Source of the DNA: an uncultured Caulobacterales bacterium
GTDB taxonomy: Bacteria; Pseudomonadota; Alphaproteobacteria; Caulobacterales; Maricaulaceae
Direction of reading: 5' to 3'
DNA length: 43,520 bases
NCBI GenBank assembly: GCA_937923965.1
Contig: CALDTL010000096.1
Location: forward strand, 1 to 43,520
Of the stretch, positions 34,000 to 43,277 are shown one piece after another. The number at the start of each line of letters is the position of its first letter. The stretch's first letter is position 1. The translations under genes were made by a program, and so were the position numbers. Under the pieces are notes generated by a model, which had not been told where the DNA came from, searched no databases, and saw only the letters and a list, made by a program, of their open reading frames with translations.

Positions 34000-35228
34000 A
34001 AAAACTTCTACTCATCTCCGCCGCCTTAGCCTTCTCATCTTCCGCAAACGCTCAAACAATCTTTGTCGATGATGCGACTGTTGTCGCGCCAAATGGCGCT
34101 CAATCAAAGGCCGATGTTATCGTTGTTGATGGTGTCATTCAACGCCGCGGGGCAAGACTAGCGGCGCCCGATGGAGCAGATGTCGTCACAGGTGGTTGGG
34201 TCACGCCCGGTCTTTTCGCCTCAATGTCTTCACTCGGGATGAGTGATATTGGGTCATCCGGGCCCGGTAATGATGTCAGCTCCGAATCTTCTGAAACGAA
34301 TGTATCAGAATACGCCGTTGATAGTTTCAACCCTCGCTCGGTTCATATCGCCAACGTCAGACAAAATGGGATAACGCACGCCGTGATCGCCCCGCGAAGT
34401 GGTAGCAATAGTATTTTTGCCGGCACAGGTGCTATCATTTCACTCTCAGGTGGCTTCGATTCTGTTCTCGATCCCGAGGCCTTTGTGATGGTTGATCTCG
34501 GCGAAACCGGCACCCGCCGCGCCGGCGGCTCCAGAGCGGCGGCTATGTCGCAATTCCGTTCTGCCATTGAAGATGCAGAGGGCTTTGCTCGGCGCTATTC
34601 TGAGGCACCGGACGGCGGCGACGTGTTAACCCGCCAAGATGCCAAGGCCTTTACGCGCGCTGTGAGAGGCGAAATTCCTCTTCTTATCCGCGTTAATCGC
34701 GCCGCAGATATGATGCGCCTTATCGACATTAAAAAAGACAATCCTTCAATGAGCATGATATTTGTTGGCGCGGCCGAAGCTTGGGAAGTCGCAGACGACA
34801 TCGCAGCCGCCGATATTCGCGTCATTATTGATCCACTGAAAAACCTGCCCGATTCTTTCGAAAGCGCCGGCTCCAGATTGGACAATGTCATTTTCTTGGA
34901 GAATGCGGGTGTTGATTATGCAATTTCCAACTTGGGCGCACTCGGCGTAACTAAACCCGCAACCTTGGCACAACATGCGGGGGCCGCCGTCGTGGAAGGC
35001 CTGTCTTGGGGCCAGGCCTTTGACGCTATATCCTCAATTCCATCTCAATGGTTTAAGGTGCGCGGAAGATCCGTTGTCGTTTGGGACGGAGACCCGTTAG
35101 AGGTCACATCAGCGCCTATTGCCATGTCCATCGACGGAACGCCCCAATCGATGACATCGCGGCAAAAAGCCCTCCGAGATAGATATAACCCGTCAACCAC
35201 TGATGAACGTCCTTACAAATATCGATAG
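33996..35228 (+). CDS. Amidohydrolase-like protein without metal ligands
   Basis: A 410-residue exported protein (signal peptide 1-19, ending ANAQ) homologous in layout to its upstream partner: TIFVDDATVVAPNG, VTPGLF, and GRSVVVWDGDPLEV near the end. At the place of the metal-binding HxH the sequence reads FASMSSLGM, and the later His, His-His and Asp positions are also missing (LLIRVNRAADM stands where a His is expected). It therefore should not bind metal as its relatives do and may be a non-catalytic partner. The reading frame is intact and coupled to the preceding gene by ATGA, so it is not a decayed gene. Confidence 0.82.
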   Translation: MKKLLLISAALAFSSSANAQTIFVDDATVVAPNGAQSKADVIVVDGVIQRRGARLAAPDGADVVTGGWVTPGLFASMSSLGMSDIGSSGPGNDVSSESSETNVSEYAVDSFNPRSVHIANVRQNGITHAVIAPRSGSNSIFAGTGAIISLSGGFDSVLDPEAFVMVDLGETGTRRAGGSRAAAMSQFRSAIEDAEGFARRYSEAPDGGDVLTRQDAKAFTRAVRGEIPLLIRVNRAADMMRLIDIKKDNPSMSMIFVGAAEAWEVADDIAAADIRVIIDPLKNLPDSFESAGSRLDNVIFLENAGVDYAISNLGALGVTKPATLAQHAGAAVVEGLSWGQAFDAISSIPSQWFKVRGRSVVVWDGDPLEVTSAPIAMSIDGTPQSMTSRQKALRDRYNPSTTDERPYKYR

Positions 35229-35268
35229 GCGCTGAAATTACTCTCCCTTGATTAGCAGTTTACGCCGC

Positions 35269-35296
35269 TTGACCTTATTACAGCGCGCCCTATGTT
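35269..35296 (+). promoter_or_regulatory. Promoter of the DEAD-box helicase gene
   Basis: TTGACC (35269-35274) and TATGTT (35291-35296) are spaced by 16 bases. Transcription would start near 35303 and give a leader of about 50 bases that contains the hairpin at 35315-35334. Confidence 0.5.
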
Positions 35297-35314
35297 GCGA
35301 CAAATTAACAAAAG

Positions 35315-35334
35315 GCCTGCGGCTGCCCGCAGGC
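35315..35334. promoter_or_regulatory. GC-rich hairpin in the helicase leader
   Basis: GCCTGCGG (35315-35322) and CCGCAGGC (35327-35334) form a perfect 8-base-pair stem with a CTGC loop, ending 19 bases before the TTG start. No T-tract follows on the plus strand, so it is not a terminator for the preceding gene; on the minus strand it is followed by CTTTTG, where no gene needs a terminator. A role in translation control of the helicase is possible. Confidence 0.45.
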
Positions 35335-35353
35335 TGAGTCGAAACGAGACACA

Positions 35354-37123
35354 TTGAGCGACATATCCAAGCCTGTTGAAATAGATGCTGACGCGAAGGT
35401 TGACGTAACCTTCTCGGAGCTTGGGCTTGACCCAAAAATTCTCAAAGCCCTCGATGACTTGGGATATGTTACGCCTACCCCAATTCAAGCCGAGGCTATT
35501 CCGGCGGCGCTCAAGCAACGGGACGTTCTAGGCATTGCACAGACAGGCACAGGTAAGACGGGTGCATTCACGCTTCCGACCATGCATAAACTTGCTTCGG
35601 GCCGCGCTAGAGCGCGGATGCCTCGCTGCATTATAGTTTGCCCGACACGAGAACTTGCCGCACAAGTCGCTGAAGATGTTCAAAATTACGGTAAATATTT
35701 GAAGCTAGAGATGGCCCTTTTAATCGGCGGAGTCTCATTTGCCGAACAAGACCGAAAATTGATGAAGGGCGTCGATATCCTTATCGCGACTCCAGGGCGG
35801 TTGATCGACCAATTTGAGCGCGGGAAAATTCTGATGACGGGGGTGCAAACCCTGATCGTTGATGAGGCTGATCGCATGCTGGACATGGGCTTCATCCCTG
35901 ACATTGAAAAGATTTTCGACATGACGCCTTTCACGCGCCAAGTTCTTTTCTTCTCTGCGACAATGCCAAACGAAATCAAACGGCTGGTCGATCAATTTCT
36001 ACACCAACCTGTCAGCATTCAAATTGCACGCAAAAACATGACCGCCAAAACGGTTAAGCAGCGCATTATCCGGATGCCCTCCTCTGATGCCAAACAGAAA
36101 CGCACGGCCCTCCGTTGGCTCATCGACAAAGAAGATGTCGATAATGGCATCATCTTTTGTAACCGCAAACGGGATGTCGATATTGTCGCGAAATCTTTGA
36201 ATGTACATGGTCACGACGCCGCGCCCATTCATGGGGACCTCGCGCAAAGTCTTCGGACGGAAACGCTAGAGCGCTTTAGAAACGGCGAGATAAAATATCT
36301 TGTCGCATCTGACGTCGCGGCGCGCGGTTTAGATGTCCCATCTGTAAGTCATGTGTTTAACTATGATGTTCCGAACCATTCTGAGGATTATGTCCATAGA
36401 ATTGGCCGAACCGGACGCGCAGGGCGCAAAGGCGATGCGATTATGTTGGTCGCACGTTTGGACGAGAGAAATTACGAAGACATTCTGAATTTGATCAACG
36501 TCAAGGCCATTGAAGAAATCGAAATCCCGGGCATTGAAGACTTCCCCAAAGATGACAGAAGTCGAAAACATCGAGGACGCCACGGGGGTAAGGGCCGCGG
36601 ACGACGTGATGATAGCCGGAGCAGGCGAAATCGCGGGCAACGCAATGACGGCTCTTATCACGACAATGCCGTTTCAACAGAGAAGGTCTCAAAAGCGCCC
36701 GCTCAGAAAAGCAAACCTAAAACCATTGAAAAGACCGAAGCTAAAAAGCCCATAGAACGCCGCAGACCTGCGCCAGGCAGAAAAAAAGCGCCGAAGCGCG
36801 ATCGCGAGAACACGGTAGACGAGTCCTCTACGGCGACGGCGGAGCTGCAGGCCGACACAAAGCCGAAGCGACGCACATCCAGACGTAGGGCCGCGCCTGG
36901 AAAAAAATCAAAAAATACTGAGATGCAATCGACTCCTGAAACTCAATCAAAGTCTCAGACGAAAGAACAAAATAATAGTCAGCCTCGTTCCAATTCATCC
37001 GGGACGAAGACAAAGTCAAAACCGGCGAAGCCAAAAAAATCTGCCTCTTCTTCCAAAGGCGGAGCTAAGTCAAAAGGCAAAACACCTTTTGGCGACGATC
37101 TTCCAGATTTCTTGAAATTTTAA
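35354..37123 (+). CDS. DEAD-box RNA helicase, RhlE-like, with long basic tail
   Basis: A 589-residue ATP-dependent RNA helicase. The core (1-395) has the Q motif (FSELGLDPK through TPTPIQ), AQTGTGKT (62-69), PTREL, DEAD (170-173), SAT (201-203), ARGLDVPS and HRIGRTGR (348-355), closest to the RhlE group that acts in ribosome assembly and RNA decay. The last 190 residues are low complexity: an Arg/Gly/Asp-rich part (about 400-430), then Lys/Pro/Ser/Thr/Gln-rich sequence, ending in PFGDDLPDFLKF. The start must be TTG at 35354, as no Met occurs before the Q motif. Its stop interlocks with the converging hydrolase stop at 37120-37123. Confidence 0.92.
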   Translation: MSDISKPVEIDADAKVDVTFSELGLDPKILKALDDLGYVTPTPIQAEAIPAALKQRDVLGIAQTGTGKTGAFTLPTMHKLASGRARARMPRCIIVCPTRELAAQVAEDVQNYGKYLKLEMALLIGGVSFAEQDRKLMKGVDILIATPGRLIDQFERGKILMTGVQTLIVDEADRMLDMGFIPDIEKIFDMTPFTRQVLFFSATMPNEIKRLVDQFLHQPVSIQIARKNMTAKTVKQRIIRMPSSDAKQKRTALRWLIDKEDVDNGIIFCNRKRDVDIVAKSLNVHGHDAAPIHGDLAQSLRTETLERFRNGEIKYLVASDVAARGLDVPSVSHVFNYDVPNHSEDYVHRIGRTGRAGRKGDAIMLVARLDERNYEDILNLINVKAIEEIEIPGIEDFPKDDRSRKHRGRHGGKGRGRRDDSRSRRNRGQRNDGSYHDNAVSTEKVSKAPAQKSKPKTIEKTEAKKPIERRRPAPGRKKAPKRDRENTVDESSTATAELQADTKPKRRTSRRRAAPGKKSKNTEMQSTPETQSKSQTKEQNNSQPRSNSSGTKTKSKPAKPKKSASSSKGGAKSKGKTPFGDDLPDFLKF

Positions 37124-38199
37124 CCCGGTCGCTTTTCGGTTCGCGCCACAGTTGCATCGAGGGCTTCGTAGATACGTTCCAACACGGGGTCAGTTTCTTG
37201 CGTAAGGCAATGCCCAGTATTGGGTATGGCGACAGACACACAATCCGGCATGCGAGTTCCGCAAACGTCTTTGTTGATATCCGTGACAACAAAGTCATCT
37301 CTTTCGGCATGTATCATCGTCACGGGTTTATTCAGGGCCTCAGCATATCCCGGTTGTAATACAAAATTACTACTTCGGTAAAACTCACGCCCCCAATTGA
37401 AAGTTACGCCGCCAACCCTTTGTTCCGGCCTGAGCGTAAAAACCGCATCTCGCATAGGCAGGCGCTCGGGCGAGGATGCACAATATTCGATCCCAGCGGT
37501 CAGAAGATCATCTTCAGTCTCGGGCATCCAATTGGAGTGGCCTGGCAAGTAACGTTTGTCTTTCCCAATTGCGTCGCCAAATTGCAGCAGGCGCGCAGCT
37601 TCCTCAAAACTCATATCTCCAGCTTTTGGACGCAACGCCGGAGCAAGCAGTAAAAGCCCATCCACTAAATCTGGATGATCTGCCCCTACTCGGAACGCGA
37701 CATGACCCCCAAAAGACATCGCCAAGAGAATGACTGGACGGTCTTCAGGAATATTTTGCGCGTCCAGGAACAAGGCGACATCATTAGAATAAATACTAAA
37801 ATTCTCGATGAGAAGTTTTTCAGGCTGTGAAGGACGTGGCCGTTCTGATCCACCCTGCCCGCGCAAATCAAATCCAATGACATGATACCCCCGCGATGCG
37901 ATTTCGCCCGCTTGTTCACCATACATATCCATTGTGGCGGTATATCCAGGAATAATAACCACGGTCGCCTTCGCCGAACCAGAATTACCGGTCTGGCCAT
38001 ACCTCATCTTGATGCCGTCCTCACTGGTGAACATCCGCCATTCCCAATCCGCAGGCATGTCAGGGATGTTGAACTTTTCGACTTGAGCGCGATAGGAATC
38101 ACTCACGACGTAGGGCCTATAGGATTGCTCAGGCCAGGCAAAAAATGCCAAGACAGTTATGATCAGTAACCCCAAGAGGACAAAAATAAACTGTTTCAT
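37120..38199 (-). CDS. Membrane-anchored alpha/beta hydrolase (S33/lysophospholipase type)
   Basis: A 359-residue alpha/beta hydrolase with one N-terminal hydrophobic helix (residues 3-23, FIFVLLGLLIITVLAFFAW) and no cleavage site, so the catalytic domain should sit in the periplasm. The nucleophile is the Ser in LLAMSFGGH; DLRGQGGS, HAERDDFVV (acid) and NTGHCL (His) supply the rest. The Hydrolase_4 fold suggests a monoacylglycerol lipase or lysophospholipase; the exact substrate is unknown. ATG 38199 shares ATGA with the stop of the GST gene; the 22 extra upstream residues possible in this frame would overlap it and are rejected. Confidence 0.83.
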   Translation of the reverse strand: MKQFIFVLLGLLIITVLAFFAWPEQSYRPYVVSDSYRAQVEKFNIPDMPADWEWRMFTSEDGIKMRYGQTGNSGSAKATVVIIPGYTATMDMYGEQAGEIASRGYHVIGFDLRGQGGSERPRPSQPEKLLIENFSIYSNDVALFLDAQNIPEDRPVILLAMSFGGHVAFRVGADHPDLVDGLLLLAPALRPKAGDMSFEEAARLLQFGDAIGKDKRYLPGHSNWMPETEDDLLTAGIEYCASSPERLPMRDAVFTLRPEQRVGGVTFNWGREFYRSSNFVLQPGYAEALNKPVTMIHAERDDFVVTDINKDVCGTRMPDCVSVAIPNTGHCLTQETDPVLERIYEALDATVARTEKRPG

Positions 38200-38801
38200 G
38201 GATTTGATTCGCCATAAGCATTTGTTTCGCGCCAGACAGGCGTTTTTGCGAGGCCAGCGTGCCAAACGCTCAGGTTTGGTGCGGCGGCTTTCCAGTCAAA
38301 ATGCGGGGCTCTATAGCTGGTATAATCCAGCCCGCAGATGATCGCCAGATTTCCGAACGTCCAATCTTCACCGAGCCACGGACTAATTTTCTCTAAGGTC
38401 GCAACAGCATTTTTGATAGCTTGGTTATGCCGCGCTATCATGTCATCCCAATGTAACGCTTTAGGGCGCTTAGTCTCTACGCGGTAATTGTAAACAGCGT
38501 CCGACAAACCATCGCCCAGCGCGTGTTGCCATAGCTGGATATACCGGCTTTGACCCGAGGCGGGAAGCAAAGGCGCATCCCGTAGGCTATCCAAAAATTC
38601 GCATATGACAGGGCTATCAAAAAGAAACTGTCCGGGTTTCCATTCAAGAGCTGGGATTTTTCCTAAGGGATTGTCGCCAGCTTTATAGCCATGCGCCCCC
38701 GCTTTTTCGGGCGCGCATTCCTCCAAAGAAATATCAGACAGGCGCGCCAAAATCATCGCTTTGCGAGCATATGGCGAAATAGGGTTCGAGACTAATTTCA
38801 T
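38196..38801 (-). CDS. Glutathione S-transferase family protein
   Basis: A 201-residue cytoplasmic GST-like protein. The thioredoxin-like N-terminal domain starts MKLVSNPISPYARKAMI, with Ser9 in the position of the catalytic residue, and has NPLGKIPALEW (cis-Pro) and FDSPVICEFLD (glutathione binding). The helical C-terminal domain follows, with FGNLAIICGLDY. It could conjugate or reduce glutathione adducts; specificity is unknown. It follows guaA by 67 bases without a clear terminator and is coupled to the hydrolase gene by ATGA. Confidence 0.88.
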   Translation of the reverse strand: MKLVSNPISPYARKAMILARLSDISLEECAPEKAGAHGYKAGDNPLGKIPALEWKPGQFLFDSPVICEFLDSLRDAPLLPASGQSRYIQLWQHALGDGLSDAVYNYRVETKRPKALHWDDMIARHNQAIKNAVATLEKISPWLGEDWTFGNLAIICGLDYTSYRAPHFDWKAAAPNLSVWHAGLAKTPVWRETNAYGESNP

Positions 38802-38868
38802 ATGTCGAGCTTACGTCTCAATCGCACATAACAAAAGGCGAATGTCAAACGACTCCGGTCCTAACTCA

Positions 38869-40440
38869 TCATTCCCATTCAATCGTCCCCGGAGGTTTCG
38901 ATGTCACATCATAGACAACGCGGTTTACCCCCCGAACTTCATTGATGATGCGCGTGGCCGTCTCGCCCAAAAATTCATGGCTGTAAGGATAGTAATCCGC
39001 CGTCATACCGTCAGTGGATGTGACGGCCCTCAGAGCTAGAACAAAGTCATATGTCCGGCTATCGCCCATGACACCGACCGTTTGCACAGGCAAAAGGACT
39101 GCAAAGGCTTGCCATATATCATTGTATAGACCGTGTTTTTTAATTTGATCGAGATAGACGGCATCGGCTTCCCGCAAAATATCCAAGCGAGTTTTAGTGA
39201 TCTCGCCGGGGCACCGGATCGCAAGGCCTGGTCCAGGGAATGGATGGCGTTCAACGAAATTTGAATGCAAGCCTAGCTCTCGACCGAGGGCTCTCACTTC
39301 ATCTTTGAATAATTCACGTAGTGGCTCAACCAATTCCAAATCCATCCGATCCGGAAGGCCGCCAACATTGTGATGGGACTTGATTGTCACTGATGGACCA
39401 CCGTCAAAGGAAACAGATTCAATGACATCAGGATAAAGCGTGCCCTGCGCTAGGAATTTGGCGCCGCCAATTTTTTTGGCTTCACGTTCGAAAATATCGA
39501 TGAATGTTCCGCCGATAATCTTTCGTTTCTTCTCGGGATCTTTGACGCCCGCCAATAAGGAGAGAAACTCATTACCGGCATCGACATGGATAAGATTGAT
39601 ATCGTAATGATCGCGGAACAAGGCGGTCACTTGATCGCTCTCGCCTTTGCGCATCATGCCCGTATCGACATAAACACACGTGAGTTGTTCACCGATCGCT
39701 TCATGAATGAGGACGGCCGCGACAGAACTATCCACTCCGCCAGACAATCCGCAGATAACCTTCCCATCGCCGACTTGGTCGCGAACGGCCCGTATCATCT
39801 CATCTTTGAAAGACGCCATGCTCCAGTCGCCCTTAAAGCCAGCAATATCATGCGTGAAATTCCGGAGCATTTTGGCGCCGTTAAGCGTGTGGACAACTTC
39901 AGGATGGAATTGAACACCGTAATAGTTTCGGCTCTCATCCGCAATCGCCGCATAGGGCGCATTGGGTGATACACCTATGACCTCAAAGCCTTCCGGGAGA
40001 GCGCTAACGCGGTCCCCATGGCTCATCCAGACTTCTTGACGGTCAGACAGTCCCTTAAAGAGCGGGCTGCTGCCAGAGGTGTCTACAAATGCTCGCCCAA
40101 ACTCCTGCTCATCAGAACTTTCAACACCGCCGCCAAGCTGCGCGCACATCGTTTGCTGTCCATAGCAAATGCCGAGAATTGGAAGGCCAGATGACCAGAT
40201 CGCGTCATCCGCCCGAGGCGTCCCAATCCCGGTCACTGAGCTTGGTCCGCCAGATAGGATGATGGCTTTGGGCTCAAATTTCGCGAGGAATGCGTCATTT
40301 ACTTTATTAAAGGGATGCACTTCGGAATACACGCCGCTCTCTCGCACACGCCGCGCAATTAGCTTTGTAACTTGCGATCCAAAATCAACAATGAGAAGCT
40401 TTTCATGAGCTTTTACAATGTCTTCATGCGAAGTATTCAC
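38869..40440 (-). CDS. guaA: GMP synthase (glutamine-hydrolysing)
   Basis: GuaA (523 aa) aminates XMP to GMP. The N-terminal glutamine amidotransferase has nucleophile Cys92 in GICYGQQ and the His-Glu in GVQFHPEV; the ATP-pyrophosphatase domain has the PP-loop GLSGGVDSS near 236; the C-terminal dimerisation domain ends PPGTIEWE. The start is GTG 40440, which shares GTGA with the rsmB stop and has GGAG upstream. The frame is open 29 codons further, but that part lies inside rsmB in another frame. With guaB, only rsmB apart, both steps from IMP to GMP are made from one locus. Confidence 0.96.
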   Translation of the reverse strand: MNTSHEDIVKAHEKLLIVDFGSQVTKLIARRVRESGVYSEVHPFNKVNDAFLAKFEPKAIILSGGPSSVTGIGTPRADDAIWSSGLPILGICYGQQTMCAQLGGGVESSDEQEFGRAFVDTSGSSPLFKGLSDRQEVWMSHGDRVSALPEGFEVIGVSPNAPYAAIADESRNYYGVQFHPEVVHTLNGAKMLRNFTHDIAGFKGDWSMASFKDEMIRAVRDQVGDGKVICGLSGGVDSSVAAVLIHEAIGEQLTCVYVDTGMMRKGESDQVTALFRDHYDINLIHVDAGNEFLSLLAGVKDPEKKRKIIGGTFIDIFEREAKKIGGAKFLAQGTLYPDVIESVSFDGGPSVTIKSHHNVGGLPDRMDLELVEPLRELFKDEVRALGRELGLHSNFVERHPFPGPGLAIRCPGEITKTRLDILREADAVYLDQIKKHGLYNDIWQAFAVLLPVQTVGVMGDSRTYDFVLALRAVTSTDGMTADYYPYSHEFLGETATRIINEVRGVNRVVYDVTSKPPGTIEWE

Positions 40441-41720
40441 GTTTTTTTCTCCATCACGGCAAAGAAGAAGCCATCTGTATTTGTAGAGGCAGGCGTTAGC
40501 GTAAGGGTGCAGCCATCTGCTGACCAAGGCTTGGGAACATCAATGCCAAAACGATCTTCCCAAACTTCACCTGCCGACAATAGAGTAAAATCAGCGTCCC
40601 GTTCCAAAAAAGCATAGACCTGCGCTTCATTCTCCGCTGCGAGCATTGAGCACGTCACATAGAATAAGTATCCACCGGGCTTCACGAAATGTTTTGCCTC
40701 ATCCAGAACTTTCACTTGTTCCTGCATACGCCGCCCCAGCGCATCCTCGGTAAGGCGCCATTTCGTATCAGGTTTACGGCGCCACGTTCCAACCCCTGTA
40801 CAAGGCGCGTCAACCAAAACACGATCCATAGCGCCTCGCAGATTATTCAGGCTTTTCGCGGGCGGTTGAACGACTTTGATAATCGTTGCCCCGGCCCGCG
40901 CCGCGCGTTCATAGGTTGGTGCGAGGCGGCGTTTATCAATGTCAAAGGCGTGGACGGCGCCCTCATTATTCATATCAGACGCGAGCGCGAGAGACTTCCC
41001 GCCGCCGCCAGCGCAATAGTCGAGTATTTTCTCGCCAGGCTTTGCCGCAACAAGGAGGCTAACGATTTGAGAGCCTTCATCTTGAATTTCGAGCTTGCCG
41101 GTCAGGAAATCTGGATCAGACTGAATATTGGGATGACGCCCGAAGCCTGTGACCGGCTCAAACCGCATGCCAATTGGTGAAATTTCGGTCGGCACAGCTT
41201 TTTCTACATCCAAACCATCGCGCTTAGCTTTGATCGCATTAACGCGGATATCCAACGGTGCGCGGTTTGTTAGAGACGCTCCCTCAATCACTGCCTCTTC
41301 ATCAAAATTCGTCTCAAAGGCAGGCCAAAGCCAATCTGGCACATCCGCCCTCACCCATTCTGGGGCCGTTTTCAGATCAATCTGGCCTTTGAGTTTGGCA
41401 ATTTGATCTTCAGTTAAGGGCGCCCCGAAATGCACATCGTCTTTCGTTTGCTCCAAAATATCCTCGACAGAGACGCCGCCGGAAAACACAGTTGCGCCAA
41501 GGGCGAGCGAACGCGGGCTGTCGTCATTCATGCGAAAAGCTATGGAAGATTTACGCCGCAAAGCGTCCAAAACGATATTTCCAATCGCCGACCGGTCTTT
41601 AGACCCGGCAAAGCGATGCGCCTTGCCCCAATCCCGCAGTGCCATTGTCACGGGCGTACGCCGCTCAGTCACGTCTTCTAGCACTTCAGCTGCCGCCTGA
41701 ATGCGTCCACCAAGTCTCAT
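40437..41720 (-). CDS. rsmB: RsmB/NOP-family RNA m5C methyltransferase
   Basis: A 427-residue RNA cytosine-C5 methyltransferase; in E. coli RsmB modifies C967 of 16S rRNA. An N-terminal helical domain (about 1-130) is followed by the SAM-binding Rossmann fold: [40 protein letters not shown] with the conserved motif IV Cys, and [12 protein letters not shown] with the catalytic motif VI Cys. The NusB-like N-terminal part is divergent, so the exact rRNA position is uncertain. It overlaps the guaB stop by one base (TAATG) and the guaA start by GTGA, and so lies between the two GMP-synthesis genes. Confidence 0.85.
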   Translation of the reverse strand: MRLGGRIQAAAEVLEDVTERRTPVTMALRDWGKAHRFAGSKDRSAIGNIVLDALRRKSSIAFRMNDDSPRSLALGATVFSGGVSVEDILEQTKDDVHFGAPLTEDQIAKLKGQIDLKTAPEWVRADVPDWLWPAFETNFDEEAVIEGASLTNRAPLDIRVNAIKAKRDGLDVEKAVPTEISPIGMRFEPVTGFGRHPNIQSDPDFLTGKLEIQDEGSQIVSLLVAAKPGEKILDYCAGGGGKSLALASDMNNEGAVHAFDIDKRRLAPTYERAARAGATIIKVVQPPAKSLNNLRGAMDRVLVDAPCTGVGTWRRKPDTKWRLTEDALGRRMQEQVKVLDEAKHFVKPGGYLFYVTCSMLAAENEAQVYAFLERDADFTLLSAGEVWEDRFGIDVPKPWSADGCTLTLTPASTNTDGFFFAVMEKKT

Positions 41721-43177
41721 TACGTCGGCATCGAGTAGTTAGGGGCTTCGCGGGCGATATGGACGTCATGCACATGGCTTTCACGTAAGCCTGCGCCTGT
41801 GATTTTCACAAACTCCGCATTTTTGTGGAGCTCTTTAATGGTGTGTGATCCTGTATAGCCCATCGTCGCGCGAATACCGCCGAGGAGCTGATGCAGAATA
41901 GGTGCAACGGGGCCCTTATAGGCAATGCGCCCCTCAATACCTTCTGGCACAAGCTTCATGGTATCGTTGACCTCTTTTTGGAAATACCGATCCGCGGACC
42001 CCCGCGCCATCGCAGAGACAGAGCCCATGCCGCGATAAGACTTATAGCTACGCCCCTGATATAAAAAGACTTCACCAGGAGTTTCTTCAGCCCCTGCCAG
42101 CAATGATCCAACCATCGCGCATTCAGCCCCAGCCGCCAAAGCTTTGGCCATATCGCCGGAGTATTTAATGCCGCCATCCGCGATGACAGGCACATTAGCT
42201 TTCTTGGCCGCTTTGCACGCATCCATAATCGCCGTCAGCTGAGGCACACCAACACCAGCGACGATCCGCGTCGTGCAAATCGATCCGGGCCCTATGCCGA
42301 CTTTAATGGCGTCAGCGCCCGCCTCAATAAGCGCCAAAGCTGCGGCTTCCGTGGCAATATTACCTGCGATAATTTGTGCTTTTGGATAATTTTCCTTGAG
42401 CCGTCTGACCTGCTCAATGACCTTGGAAGAATGCCCGTGAGCCGTATCAATAACAATAGCGTCAGCGCCGGCAGAAATTAGCGCAATCGCGCGGTCATAT
42501 CCTGCATCGCCAACTGTCGAGGCCGCTGCAACACGCAGGCGACCTTTCTCATCTTTACACGCATTTGGATGGCTCTCCGCTTTATCCATGTCTTTTACGG
42601 TGATCAGCCCCACGCAACGGTAATTATCGTCGACAACAATCAGGCGCTCAATTCGGTGCGTATGCAGCAGCGCCCTAGCCTCTTTTTCGCTCGCTCCGAC
42701 CTTTACGGTTACAAGATCCGTCGTCATCAGGTCTGAGACCCTCTCCCTAGGGTCAGTTGCAAATCGGACGTCACGATTCGTGACAATACCCACCAACTTT
42801 CCATCATCTTCAACGACTGGAATGCCTGAAATATTGTGGTGACGACCCAGTTTACGGATTTCTTCTAGGGTTGCCTCTGGCCCAATCGTAATCGGGTTGA
42901 CGACCATACCCGACTCAAACCGTTTAACCTTACGAACTTCCTCGGCCTGCTCTTCAATCGTCAAATTCCGATGAATAACGCCGATCCCGCCAGTCTGCGC
43001 CATTGCGATTGCCAGCGGCGCTTCGGTCACGGTGTCCATTGCCGCGGATACCAAAGGCACGTTAATGTCTATACCTCTTGTGAGCCGCGTTCTCAGCGAC
43101 GCATCAGCAGGTAATATGTCAGATGCCTTGGGTTGCAAAAGGACATCATCGAAGGTGAGGCCTTCTCGAATCTCCAT
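41720..43177 (-). CDS. guaB: IMP dehydrogenase
   Basis: IMPDH (485 aa) oxidises IMP to XMP with NAD, the committed step to guanine nucleotides. The barrel start [15 protein letters not shown], the catalytic Cys in [15 protein letters not shown], and the flap-side YRGMGS are all present. Two CBS domains are inserted at about residues 90-200 ([11 protein letters not shown], then [10 protein letters not shown]), the site of adenine and guanine nucleotide control. I prefer ATG 43177, with GGAG six bases upstream, to the ATG at 43189, which has poor spacing. A possible promoter (TTGCAC at 43233-43228) is weak. rsmB and guaA follow without gaps. Confidence 0.96.
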   Translation of the reverse strand: MEIREGLTFDDVLLQPKASDILPADASLRTRLTRGIDINVPLVSAAMDTVTEAPLAIAMAQTGGIGVIHRNLTIEEQAEEVRKVKRFESGMVVNPITIGPEATLEEIRKLGRHHNISGIPVVEDDGKLVGIVTNRDVRFATDPRERVSDLMTTDLVTVKVGASEKEARALLHTHRIERLIVVDDNYRCVGLITVKDMDKAESHPNACKDEKGRLRVAAASTVGDAGYDRAIALISAGADAIVIDTAHGHSSKVIEQVRRLKENYPKAQIIAGNIATEAAALALIEAGADAIKVGIGPGSICTTRIVAGVGVPQLTAIMDACKAAKKANVPVIADGGIKYSGDMAKALAAGAECAMVGSLLAGAEETPGEVFLYQGRSYKSYRGMGSVSAMARGSADRYFQKEVNDTMKLVPEGIEGRIAYKGPVAPILHQLLGGIRATMGYTGSHTIKELHKNAEFVKITGAGLRESHVHDVHIAREAPNYSMPT

Positions 43178-43277
43178 GGGAGTCTCCATCTCTTTTGCAA
43201 GCGGGAGTTATCAGCCTTATTCGATAGGTGCAAAGGGTTTCCTGAGTTGAATCCCCTCTGTCCACAGTTAAGGGGCG

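Noticed and set aside
33996-35228. Second amidohydrolase as a pseudogene
   Set aside because: Although the metal ligands are gone, the frame is intact, with a signal peptide and coupled start, so it is treated as a functional non-catalytic homologue.
40441-40527. A 29-residue N-terminal extension of guaA
   Set aside because: It runs inside rsmB in another frame; GTG 40440 has a Shine-Dalgarno sequence and gives standard GuaA length.
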